A stretch of 8,556 bases of DNA from an uncultured Ideonella sp. (GCA_946479475.1 CAMLGG010000228.1:1-8556); one strand, 5' to 3'. Shown: positions 1 through 5,932, counted from the stretch's first letter. Numbers and translations are program-made. The notes: generated by a model not told the origin, from the sequence alone.

Positions 1-58
1 TCCGCTGCGCGAGCCCCCTCGGGGGGCAGGCCCCTGGCAAGGGGCCGTGGGGGCCCTA
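1..58 (-). repeat. GC-rich palindromic repeat, copy 1, acting as terminator of the response regulator gene
   Basis: Two hairpins are visible: 13-18 with 22-27 (GCCCCC/GGGGGC, 3-nt loop) and 29-34 with 41-46 (GGCCCC/GGGGCC, 6-nt loop). The end of the unit, CGTGGGGGCCCTA (46-58), includes the complement of the response regulator stop codon TAG (56-58). The blocks TCCGCTGC, GCCCCCTCGGGGGG and CGTGGGGGYCCTA recur in the same order at 6401-6465, again ending on a stop codon. There is no T-tract, so termination is inferred from position and structure. The element may continue left of the window. Confidence 0.6.
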
Positions 59-733
59 TTTCATTCGGCGCCTTTGGGTCATCTGGCCGACCGCCAGCAC
101 CGCCTGCGTTCGAGAACTCACGCCCAGCGCGCGCAGCACCGCCTGCACGTGGTCCTTGATGGTCTCGACCGAGAGGCCGAGGCGGCGGGCGATGTCCTTG
201 TTGGACTTGCCCTGGAGCAGCAGCGTCAGCACGTCGGCCTGGCGCGGCGTGATGCCGAGCTCCTCGAACGAGGGCAGGCTGTCGCCGCCGGCCGCCGGCA
301 CGGCGGGCGGCGGCGCGGGTTCGTCGGCATCGCGCACCGGGTTGACGCTCATCGTGGGCACGAAGATGCCGCCGGCCATCACCAGCCGGATCGCATCGGC
401 CAGGTCCTCGGTCGTCATGCGCTTGGGCAGGAAGCCCATCGCGCCCAGGTCGATCGCCTGGATCACGTCGCTCGCGCGGTCGGACGAGCTCAGCACCACG
501 ACCGACAGCTCCGGGTTGGTCTTGCGGACCTCGGTCAGCAGCTCGAAGCCGTTGGCATCGCCGAGCTGCAGGTCGAGCAGCATCAGGTCGTGGTCGCTCT
601 GCACCCTGAGCGTGAAGCGCGCTTCCTTTGCGCTTGACACGGCGTTCACTACCACGCCGGGAACGAGGTTCTCGATCATCGCCTTCAAGGCGGACAGGAT
701 CAGCGGGTGGTCATCGACCAGGAGGACTTTCAT
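56..733 (-). CDS. NarL/FixJ-family response regulator (REC + LuxR-type HTH)
   Basis: This 225-residue protein is a two-component transcriptional regulator that would be phosphorylated by a partner histidine kinase and bind DNA as a dimer. The receiver domain spans about residues 1-120, with acidic pocket D7/D8, phosphoacceptor D54 (LMLLDLQL), switch serine around 82-84 (VVLSSSD) and conserved K104 (FLPKR). A Pro/Ala-rich linker follows at about 133-155. The LuxR-type helix-turn-helix is at about 160-215 (ITPRQADVLTLLLQGKSNKD, then the recognition helix SVETIKDHVQAVL). Length and order are normal for the family. The ATG at 733 is chosen because MKVLLVDDHP is a standard receiver N terminus, although no strong Shine-Dalgarno precedes it. 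A hairpin at 790-808 separates it from the maoC-like gene, so it is probably its own transcription unit. No histidine kinase gene lies in the window, so the signal and targets are unknown. Confidence 0.93.
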   Translation of the reverse strand: MKVLLVDDHPLILSALKAMIENLVPGVVVNAVSSAKEARFTLRVQSDHDLMLLDLQLGDANGFELLTEVRKTNPELSVVVLSSSDRASDVIQAIDLGAMGFLPKRMTTEDLADAIRLVMAGGIFVPTMSVNPVRDADEPAPPPAVPAAGGDSLPSFEELGITPRQADVLTLLLQGKSNKDIARRLGLSVETIKDHVQAVLRALGVSSRTQAVLAVGQMTQRRRMK

Positions 734-789
734 CGCTTCGTTGTTGTTCTTGCCGCCCCGATCGTACGCCGCTCACGGGCGAAGGAAAG

Positions 790-808
790 CGAGCCGGGCT
801 GCGGCTCG
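790..808 (-). terminator. Hairpin terminator after the maoC-like gene
   Basis: A perfect 7-bp stem CGAGCCG/CGGCTCG with a 5-nt loop lies just past the stop codon of the maoC-like gene. On the minus strand it is followed by CTTTCCTT, an imperfect T-tract. It would end the parA-maoC transcript before the response regulator gene. Confidence 0.6.
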
Positions 809-821
809 TTTCCGGCCTGAA

Positions 822-1280
822 TCAGGCATGACAGCGTGTCACCGACTCCGCCACGCACACCGGCTTTTCGCTGCCTTCGCGCTCTATCGTCGCCTCGACG
901 CGCAGCTGCGCCCCGCCGCCGTCCACCGGCTCGAAGGCCAGCAGGCGGAATCGCGCGCGCAGCCGGCTGCCCACCGGCACGGGCGCCGGGAAGCGCACCT
1001 TGTTGAAGCCGTAGTTCAGGCCCATGCGCACGTCGTCTACGCAATAGGCGCTCGCGTAGAACCAGGGCAGCAGCGAAAGCGTCAGCAGGCCGTGGGCCAC
1101 GGTGGTACCGAAGGGCCCTGCCTGGGCCCGCTCCACATCGACGTGGATCCACTGGTGGTCGCCGGTCGCCTCGGCAAAGGCATCGATGCGGGCCTGGTCG
1201 ACGGCGAGCCACTCGCTCACCCCCAGCTCCTGGCCGACGAGGCCGGCCAGGTCGGCCAGGCGGGCGATGTGCCTGGTCAT
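822..1280 (-). CDS. MaoC/NodN-family (R)-specific enoyl-CoA hydratase-like protein
   Basis: This 152-residue single hot-dog domain protein belongs to the MaoC dehydratase family. The hydratase-2 motif is intact as ATGDHQWIHVD (38-48), giving the usual catalytic pair D41 and H46, followed by a GPFGTTVAHG segment (55-64) typical of NodN-like members. Characterised relatives hydrate trans-2-enoyl-CoA to (R)-3-hydroxyacyl-CoA for fatty acid degradation or polyhydroxyalkanoate supply. The exact substrate cannot be read from sequence. The ATG at 1280 sits in an ATGA overlap with the stop codon of the ParA-like gene and has only a weak ribosome site (GGGTG), so its translation probably depends on the upstream gene. 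This start also gives the standard family length. The co-transcription with a ParA ATPase is unusual. Confidence 0.9.
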   Translation of the reverse strand: MTRHIARLADLAGLVGQELGVSEWLAVDQARIDAFAEATGDHQWIHVDVERAQAGPFGTTVAHGLLTLSLLPWFYASAYCVDDVRMGLNYGFNKVRFPAPVPVGSRLRARFRLLAFEPVDGGGAQLRVEATIEREGSEKPVCVAESVTRCHA

Positions 1281-1897
1281 GCGCGCACCCAGGCCAGCAG
1301 CGGCTCCCATTGCGCCAGGTCGCGCTCGACGCGGCTCGGGGCTATGTCCCATAGCGTCAGGCCGTGGGCGGCCAGGTGGACGTAGTTCTGCGTGTCGCGC
1401 AGCGTGGCCACCATCGGGGCCTGCAGCGTGGCCGCGTACTCCTGCAGCCGCTCCTGCGAGATCGTGTGGTCCCTGACCCGCATGCCCACCAGGCCCAGCC
1501 GGATGCGCTGGCTGCGGGGGAACTCGCGCAGCTCGGAAAGGAAGCCGTGGGTGGCCTGGATGTCGAACAGGCTGGGCTGCAGCGGCACCAGCATGATCTC
1601 GGTGACGTCCAGCAGGGCCTTGAGCTTCTTGCCGTGCAGCGCCGCCGGGGCGTCGATCACCACGTGGGTGGTGCCCTTGGGCGGCCGGACCTGGCCAGTC
1701 TCCTCGCGGATCTCCCAGTTCGTGATCTTCGGCGCGGCCTCCGGCCTGAGCCCCAGCCACTGGCGGGCCGATTGCTGCCGGTCGAGGTCGCCCAGCATCA
1801 CCGAGTGGCCCCGCCGGGCGAGGGCACCGGCCAGGTTGGTGGCCAGCGTGCTCTTGCCCACGCCCCCCTTGGGATTCGCGATCGCGATCACCGGCAT
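1277..1897 (-). CDS. ParA/MinD-superfamily P-loop ATPase, short orphan type
   Basis: This 206-residue protein is a deviant Walker A ATPase with no N-terminal DNA-binding extension, so it is like ParF, McdA and other small ParA proteins. The Walker A motif is KGGVGKST (10-17), with signature lysine K10 and P-loop K16. The Walker A' region is GDLDRQQSARQW (36-47), where family members usually have DxDPQ. Walker B is VVIDAP (79-84). Such proteins use ATP-dependent dimerisation and nonspecific DNA binding to position plasmids, chromosomes or protein cargos. The ATG at 1897 is chosen because AAGGA lies 8 nt upstream and MPVIAIANPKGG is a normal N terminus. No parB gene is next to it, and I noticed no palindromic parS-like site. 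It overlaps the maoC-like gene by four bases, so its cargo may be metabolic rather than DNA, which is inference. Confidence 0.9.
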   Translation of the reverse strand: MPVIAIANPKGGVGKSTLATNLAGALARRGHSVMLGDLDRQQSARQWLGLRPEAAPKITNWEIREETGQVRPPKGTTHVVIDAPAALHGKKLKALLDVTEIMLVPLQPSLFDIQATHGFLSELREFPRSQRIRLGLVGMRVRDHTISQERLQEYAATLQAPMVATLRDTQNYVHLAAHGLTLWDIAPSRVERDLAQWEPLLAWVRA

Positions 1898-1972
1898 GCG
1901 CTCCGTCCTTCTGCCATCGGTTTCGCGGTTATGGTAACGGCCGGTCCCGCCCCGCCCGCCCCGGATCAACCC
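1898..1972. promoter_or_regulatory. Divergent intergenic region between parA-like gene and kefFC
   Basis: These 75 bp separate two divergent start codons and must hold or overlap both promoters. The only AT-richer patch is around 1921-1938 and contains a small inverted repeat GTTA-TGG-TAAC (1928-1938). On the minus strand TACCAT there could serve as a -10 element, but I find no good -35 partner. AAGGA on the minus strand (1906-1910) is the ribosome site of the ParA-like gene. Promoter positions are not resolved. Confidence 0.4.
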
Positions 1973-2599
1973 ATGCCCGAAGCGCCAGAAGTCCCACCCG
2001 AGATCGTCGTCCTCGCCGCCCATCCGCGGATGGAGCATTCCCGCGTCAACCGGGCCCTGCTGCAGGCGGCGCGCGCGCTGCCACCGGGCCGGGTCGACGT
2101 GCGGGACCTGTACCGCCTCTATCCCGACTACCTGATCGACGTCGAGGCCGAGCGAGCCGCCCTCTCCGCTGCCCGCCTGCTGGTATGGCAGTTCCCGTTC
2201 TACTGGTACGGCATGCCGCCGCTGCTCAAGCTGTGGCTGGACGAGGTCTTCGGCTGGGGCTGGGCCTACGGCCCCGGCGGCACGGCGCTGCGCGGCAAGG
2301 ACCTGTGGCTGGTGGTGAGCACCGGCGGCGGGGAGTCGGCCTACCACCCCAGCGGCCACAACCGCCATTTCATCGACGCCTTCTGGCCCCCGGCGGAGCA
2401 GACGGCGGCGCTGGCGGGCATGCGCTTCCTGCCGCCGCTCGTGATGCACGCCGCCCACCGCGCCGCGAACGAAGAGGTCGCCACCCACGCCGCGCTCTAC
2501 GCCGACCGGCTGGCGACCTACCCCGACTGGCCCGAGCTTGCCGAGCTCGAGGCCGACACCAGCTGCGTCGTCCCCGCCGGGGACCGGCCGGAGGACTGA
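1973..2599 (+). CDS. kefF: KefF-like glutathione-regulated potassium-efflux ancillary protein, FMN quinone reductase
   Basis: This 208-residue flavodoxin-fold protein belongs to the Flavodoxin_2 family. In E. coli KefF binds the cytosolic side of KefC, is needed for full channel activity, and also reduces quinones with NAD(P)H using FMN. Matching signatures are AAHPRMEHSRVN (15-26), RDLYRLYPDYLIDVEAE (44-60), WQFPFYWYGMPPLLKLWLDE (72-91), GWAYGPGGTALRGK (96-109) and STGGGESAYHPSGHN (116-130). The tail after about residue 190 is slightly longer than in E. coli. The ATG at 1973 gives a family-like N terminus; an in-frame ATG at 1931 would add 14 residues with no clear advantage, and neither has a strong ribosome site. 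The stop codon overlaps the kefC start by one base (TGATG), so the pair is one operon, in the same order as in E. coli. Confidence 0.92.
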   Translation: MPEAPEVPPEIVVLAAHPRMEHSRVNRALLQAARALPPGRVDVRDLYRLYPDYLIDVEAERAALSAARLLVWQFPFYWYGMPPLLKLWLDEVFGWGWAYGPGGTALRGKDLWLVVSTGGGESAYHPSGHNRHFIDAFWPPAEQTAALAGMRFLPPLVMHAAHRAANEEVATHAALYADRLATYPDWPELAELEADTSCVVPAGDRPED

Positions 2600-4473
2600 T
2601 GGACGCCTCGCACGCCTCGACCGCCTCCGGCTCCGCCGGCTGGCTGCTGACCAGCCTCGTCTACCTCGGCGCCGCGGTGCTGGCCGTCCCCCTGGCCCGC
2701 CTGGCCGGGCTCGGCTCCATCATCGGCTACCTCGCCGCCGGCATCGTGATCGGCCCCTGGGGCCTGCACCTGGTCACCGACCCGCAGACCATGCTGCACT
2801 TCGCCGAGTTCGGCGTGGTGCTGATGCTGTTCCTGGTCGGCCTGGAGCTGGATCCTCACCGGCTGTGGTCGCTGCGCCGGCCGATCTTCGGCTGGGGCGC
2901 GGTGCAGACGCTGGGCTCGGCCGCCCTGATGTGGGGCGCAGCCGTGGCCCTGGGCGCCGAATGGCGGCTGGCCCTGGTGGCCGCGCTGGGCCTGGCCCTT
3001 TCGTCGACCGCCATCGGCCTGGGCGTGCTGGCCGAGCGCAACCTGATGTCCACGACCTCCGGCCAGAGCGTGCTCAGCGTCGCCCTGTTCCAGGACGTGG
3101 CGGCCATCCCGATCCTGGCGCTGGTACCCATGCTCGCCGGGGACCATGCCCAGGGCGGGGGCTGGACCGGCGCGCTCAAGGCCGTCGCCGTGATCGCGCT
3201 CATCGTGCTGGGCGGGCGGCTGCTGCTGCGCCCGGCGCTGCGCTGGATCGCCGGCAGCCGGACGCCCGAGATCTTCACCGCCGCCTCGCTGCTGCTGGTC
3301 GTGGCCACCGCGGCGTTGATGCAGGCGGTGGGCCTTTCGATGGCCCTGGGCGCCTTCCTGGCCGGCGTGCTGCTGGCCGAGAGCGAGTACCGGCGCGAGC
3401 TGGAGACCGACCTCGAGCCCTTCAAGGGCCTGCTGCTGGGGCTGTTCTTCATCGCGGTCGGCATGAGCATCGACTTCGGCGCGGTGTGGGCGCACCCGTG
3501 GTGGGTGGCCGGCATGGTCGCCGGCTTCCTGCTGCTCAAGACCGTGGTGCTCTGGGCGATGGGGCGGCTGATGCCCATCCCGGCCGCGGAGCGGGCCGTC
3601 TTCGTGATCCTGCTGGCGCAAGGCGGCGAGTTCGGCTTCGTCGTCTTCCAGGCCGCCGCGCAGGCCGGCGTGATCGAGGCGCAGACCTCCTCGCTGCTGG
3701 TCGCCGCAGTGGCGCTGTCCATGCTGCTCACGCCCTTGCTGCTGGTCGCGGCCGACCGCTGGTGGGCCGCCCACCTGGCCCAGCACGGCCGGCAAGGCGA
3801 CGCGCCGGAGCCCCTGTCCGAAGCGCAGGACGCGCCGATCATCATCGCGGGCTTCGGGCGCTACGGGCAGATCGTGGGCCGCCTGCTGTTCGCCAACGGC
3901 CTGCAGGCCACGGTGCTGGAGCACGATGCCGAGCAGGTCGAGACCCTGCGCAAGTTCGGCTGGCGCGTGTTCTATGGCGACGCCACGCGGCTGGACCTGC
4001 TGCGAGTGGCGGGCGCGGCCACGGCCAAGGTCTTCGTCGTGGCCATCGACGACATGGAGCAAAGCCTCGCGGTGGTCGACCTGGCGCGACAGCACTTCCC
4101 GCAGCTGACCCTCGTCGTGCGGGCCCGCAACGCCCAGCACTGGTACGAGTTGCACAAGCGGGGGGTCGAACACATAGAGCGGGAGACCTTCGACTCGGCT
4201 CTCATGTCGGGCCGCACGGTGCTGGAGACGCTGGGCTTCGAGCCGCACGAGGCCAGGACGCTGGCGATGAAGTTCCGCCGGCACAGCATCGCGCAGCTGC
4301 TTCGGGCGGCGCCGCACTACGGCGGCGAGGAGGCCAACCTGATCGCGCTGGCGAAACTGGGCCGCCAGCAGCTGGAGGAGCTCTTCGCGCAGGAGCGGGC
4401 GCGCTACGCCGAACGGCCGAGCGGCGCCGGCTGGCATGCGGCGGACGACGGCGGACCGGCTTCGCCTCGCTGA
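2599..4473 (+). CDS. kefC: Glutathione-regulated potassium-efflux system protein KefC (CPA2 K+/H+ antiporter with KTN/RCK domain)
   Basis: This 624-residue inner-membrane protein exports K+ in exchange for H+. It is held shut by glutathione and opened by glutathione-electrophile adducts, acidifying the cytosol for protection. Residues about 14-385 form roughly twelve hydrophobic segments of the Na+/H+ exchanger fold, with ALSSTAIG (133-140) and the ion-pathway motif FQD (164-166). The regulatory loop LETDLEPFKGLLLGLFF (268-284) closely matches E. coli KefC. The Rossmann-type KTN domain starts at about 412 with IIIAGFGRYGQ (414-424) and YGDATRLDLLRVAGA (459-473). GGAGG lies 4 nt before the ATG at 2599, which overlaps the kefF stop. 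Pairing with a KefF rather than KefG gene, and overall similarity, favour KefC over KefB. At the position of E. coli N551 (FRRFN), reported to contact glutathione, the sequence reads FRRHS (559-563). Confidence 0.94.
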   Translation: MDASHASTASGSAGWLLTSLVYLGAAVLAVPLARLAGLGSIIGYLAAGIVIGPWGLHLVTDPQTMLHFAEFGVVLMLFLVGLELDPHRLWSLRRPIFGWGAVQTLGSAALMWGAAVALGAEWRLALVAALGLALSSTAIGLGVLAERNLMSTTSGQSVLSVALFQDVAAIPILALVPMLAGDHAQGGGWTGALKAVAVIALIVLGGRLLLRPALRWIAGSRTPEIFTAASLLLVVATAALMQAVGLSMALGAFLAGVLLAESEYRRELETDLEPFKGLLLGLFFIAVGMSIDFGAVWAHPWWVAGMVAGFLLLKTVVLWAMGRLMPIPAAERAVFVILLAQGGEFGFVVFQAAAQAGVIEAQTSSLLVAAVALSMLLTPLLLVAADRWWAAHLAQHGRQGDAPEPLSEAQDAPIIIAGFGRYGQIVGRLLFANGLQATVLEHDAEQVETLRKFGWRVFYGDATRLDLLRVAGAATAKVFVVAIDDMEQSLAVVDLARQHFPQLTLVVRARNAQHWYELHKRGVEHIERETFDSALMSGRTVLETLGFEPHEARTLAMKFRRHSIAQLLRAAPHYGGEEANLIALAKLGRQQLEELFAQERARYAERPSGAGWHAADDGGPASPR

Positions 4474-4479
4474 GAAAGC

Positions 4480-4506
4480 ACGAAGGCGGCACCGGGCCGC
4501 CTTCGT
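4480..4506. terminator. Bidirectional hairpin terminator between kefC and the convergent membrane-protein gene
   Basis: A perfect 11-bp stem (ACGAAGGCGGC, 4480-4490; GCCGCCTTCGT, 4496-4506) closes a 5-nt loop. It lies 6 nt after the kefC stop and 28 nt after the stop of the convergent gene. On the minus strand it is followed by GCTTTCTC, a short pyrimidine-rich T-tract. On the plus strand the following bases are CGTCACATC, with no T run. It is therefore a better intrinsic terminator for the minus-strand gene but is placed to stop both. Confidence 0.75.
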
Positions 4507-4534
4507 CGTCACATCAGGAAGTGCCGATGCGGGC

Positions 4535-5191
4535 TCAGGTGCCGCTCGGCTTCTCGCCGGCCGGTGCCTCGGGCGCGGGCTGCGGCGTGGGCATCGGCGA
4601 AGGCGGCTGGATCGCCTCCTGGGCGGGAGCCGGGGCTTCCGGTGCCGGAGCCGGCGTCACGGCCGGCGGCGCCTGCAGGACCGGAGCTTCGGCCGGGGCA
4701 CTGCGCTGCATCGGCTCGGGATCCGGCACCGCCGGCCGAGGCGCCGGCGTCACGGCGCGGGGTGTGGTTCGTTCTGCGCGAGGCGCGGGAACGGGTGGCG
4801 GAGGCGGCGCGGCGGCCGGGGTGGTTTCCGGCGGCGTCGAGGTGCTCGGTGCCACCTCGGCAGACTGCTGCGCTGCGGGCGTTGTCGTCGCCTCGGCGTT
4901 GCCGGCAGCCGGCGGCGCCTCGCCGACCATGGCCTCGACGGCCGGGCCCTGGGCCAGGGTGGGCGTGGCCGATTCCTTCTTGTCGTGGCGGAACTTGTAG
5001 TCCATGCCCACCGCCAGGCCCGCGACCGCCACGCCGATCACGATGGCGGGGATGAACTTGCGCTTGCTGGAAGGTGCTTCCCAGTGGGCGGCTGCGCGTT
5101 CGACGCGGGGGTCGGTCGCGTACGGCGCGAGCGGGTCACGCTCGTCGTCCAGGGCCGTGAAGTTCGCTTGGGGGTAGGTAGGTTTGTCCAT
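4535..5191 (-). CDS. Single-pass membrane protein with long Pro/Ala-rich tail, unknown function
   Basis: I do not recognise this 218-residue protein. Residues 1-45 are polar and end in a basic SSKRKF stretch. Residues about 46-63 are one hydrophobic segment (FIPAIVIGVAVAGLAVGM). Residues about 64-218 are low-complexity, rich in Pro, Ala, Glu and Thr, with runs such as PPPPPVPAPR (129-138) and APAPEAPAPAQE (181-192). Positive charge before the segment suggests N-in topology with the tail in the periplasm. The tail resembles the cell-wall-spanning spacers of TonB or FtsN-like proteins, but no TonB C-terminal, SPOR or other end domain is present. Reading-frame length against proline-rich composition supports real coding, and the N terminus is not low-complexity. 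The ATG at 5191 is the first in frame and has no clear Shine-Dalgarno; a hairpin occupies that position. The gene converges on kefC. Confidence 0.72.
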   Translation of the reverse strand: MDKPTYPQANFTALDDERDPLAPYATDPRVERAAAHWEAPSSKRKFIPAIVIGVAVAGLAVGMDYKFRHDKKESATPTLAQGPAVEAMVGEAPPAAGNAEATTTPAAQQSAEVAPSTSTPPETTPAAAPPPPPVPAPRAERTTPRAVTPAPRPAVPDPEPMQRSAPAEAPVLQAPPAVTPAPAPEAPAPAQEAIQPPSPMPTPQPAPEAPAGEKPSGT

Positions 5192-5210
5192 GGCCGCCAG
5201 CTTGGCGGCC
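5192..5210 (-). promoter_or_regulatory. Perfect hairpin abutting the start codon of the Pro/Ala-rich membrane protein gene
   Basis: GGCCGCCA and TGGCGGCC form an 8-bp perfect stem with a 3-nt loop, ending on the base next to the ATG at 5191. It occupies the place where a Shine-Dalgarno would lie, so it could sequester translation initiation. A role is inference; GC-rich palindromes also arise by chance in such DNA. Confidence 0.4.
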
Positions 5211-5248
5211 GCGCCTCGCCCTGACCATGAGACGAGGCGACGAGCTGC

Positions 5249-5266
5249 TGTCGGCAGGCTCCTACA
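5249..5266. promoter_or_regulatory. Operator-like dyad TGTNGG-N6-CCNACA upstream of the membrane-protein gene
   Basis: TGTCGG (5249-5254) and CCTACA (5261-5266) form a symmetric half-site pair (TGTNGG/CCNACA) across a 6-bp centre, about 58 bp upstream of the start codon at 5191. On the minus strand it contains AGGAG but no start codon follows at a usable distance, so it is not a ribosome site. A regulator-binding role is only suggested by the symmetry. Confidence 0.3.
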
Positions 5267-5283
5267 AGTAACGTGACCGGTCG

Positions 5284-5308
5284 TGAACGCTGTGAACCGA
5301 TGCGTTCA
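5284..5308. promoter_or_regulatory. Inverted repeat TGAACGC-N11-GCGTTCA downstream of the nitroreductase gene
   Basis: A perfect 7-bp inverted repeat (5284-5290 and 5302-5308) lies within the 126-bp gap between the nitroreductase stop and the next minus-strand start. Next to it, ACGTCGACGT (5309-5318) is a perfect 10-bp palindrome that runs into the nitroreductase stop codon. No T-tract follows in either direction, so operator or weak terminator are both possible. Confidence 0.35.
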
Positions 5309-5317
5309 ACGTCGACG

Positions 5318-5896
5318 TCAGGCCAGCAGGCAGGCCTCTTCGAAGGGCAGCCGCGGATCGCGCGGGCGCTGCCGGCTCGGGTCGGCGTGGCCGAGGGTGC
5401 AGACGACGATGCTGCGCCGGGGCGACGAGGGCCAAAAGGCCGCGTCCACCGCCCCCGCGTCGAAGCCGCCCATGGGGCCCGCGTCCAGCCCCAGCGCTCG
5501 GGCGGCGACGATGAAGTAGCCCACCTGGATGTGCGCGTTGCGCAGCGCGGCGTCCGTCACCTTCGCGGGGTTGCCCGTGTACCAGCTGCGCGAATCCGTA
5601 TGCGGGAACAGCCGCGGCAGCGTCGAGACGAAATCCAGATCCATGCCGAGGATCGCGCTCACGGGCGCCTGCCGGACCTTGGCCTGGTTGCCGCCCGGGT
5701 TCATGCACACGGCCAGGCGCTCTCGCGCCTCGGGCGTTCTCGCGAACGCGATGCGCAGGGGCGTGCAATTGCCCGAGGTCGGGCCAAGCTTCACGAGCTC
5801 GTACAGCTCGCGCAGGGTGCTGTCGGGGACTTCGCCGGGCAGATAGCCCCGGGCGGTGCGGGCTTCGGTGAAGAGCTGTTCGAGGGTGACCTGCAT
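5318..5896 (-). CDS. RutE-family NAD(P)H-dependent nitroreductase (malonic semialdehyde reductase-like)
   Basis: This 192-residue protein belongs to the HadB/RutE subfamily of FMN nitroreductases. E. coli RutE reduces malonic semialdehyde to 3-hydroxypropionate in pyrimidine breakdown. Close matches to RutE are LFTEARTARGYL (8-19), ELVKLGPTSGNCTPLR (33-48), the block LPRLFPHTDSRSWYTGNP (93-110), IVAARALGLDAGPMGGFD (129-146) and the C-terminal RLPFEEACLL. The length is right for the family. The ATG at 5896 aligns with the family N terminus even though no good ribosome site precedes it. No other rut genes (rutABCDFG) are in the window, so the physiological substrate may be another aldehyde, nitro compound or quinone, and I do not assign the rutE symbol. 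It diverges from the DUF1841 gene with 37 bp between start codons. Confidence 0.9.
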   Translation of the reverse strand: MQVTLEQLFTEARTARGYLPGEVPDSTLRELYELVKLGPTSGNCTPLRIAFARTPEARERLAVCMNPGGNQAKVRQAPVSAILGMDLDFVSTLPRLFPHTDSRSWYTGNPAKVTDAALRNAHIQVGYFIVAARALGLDAGPMGGFDAGAVDAAFWPSSPRRSIVVCTLGHADPSRQRPRDPRLPFEEACLLA

Positions 5897-5920
5897 CGGA
5901 AGGCGGCAATGGACGAAAGG

Positions 5921-5932
5921 CGACAATTGTCG
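5921..5932. promoter_or_regulatory. Perfect 12-bp palindrome between the nitroreductase and DUF1841 genes
   Basis: CGACAATTGTCG is its own reverse complement and sits in the 37-bp gap between two divergent start codons (5896 minus, 5934 plus). It ends one base before the DUF1841 ATG. It is AT-rich at the centre in otherwise GC-rich DNA. An operator controlling both genes, or part of overlapping promoters, is plausible but not shown. Confidence 0.4.

Noticed and set aside
1277..1897. Plasmid-type ParABS partition locus
   Set aside because: No parB gene is adjacent and I saw no parS-like palindrome; the neighbours are chromosomal metabolic and regulatory genes.
1931..1972. Earlier in-frame ATG for kefF at 1931
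   Set aside because: It would add 14 residues of Pro/Ala-rich sequence not expected in KefF and has no better ribosome site; it remains possible.
2518..4512. Long minus-strand open frame (664 codons) opposite kefC
   Set aside because: Its translation is rich in Gln, His, Arg and Gly with no domain; it mirrors the third-position GC bias of kefC.
4555..4840. CRISPR or tandem-repeat array suggested by recurring GCCGGCG-type words
   Set aside because: The words are irregularly spaced and follow Pro/Ala codons of the low-complexity tail; there are no constant repeats with unique spacers.
2538..5000. Very long plus-strand open frame (820 codons) shifted relative to kefC
   Set aside because: Arg/Gly/Ala-rich low-complexity translation with no motif, covering kefC in a wrong frame and then the antisense of another gene.
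4535..5191. TonB or FtsN assignment for the Pro/Ala-rich protein
   Set aside because: The protein ends in low-complexity sequence with no TonB C-terminal or SPOR domain, and the cytosolic head is too long for TonB.
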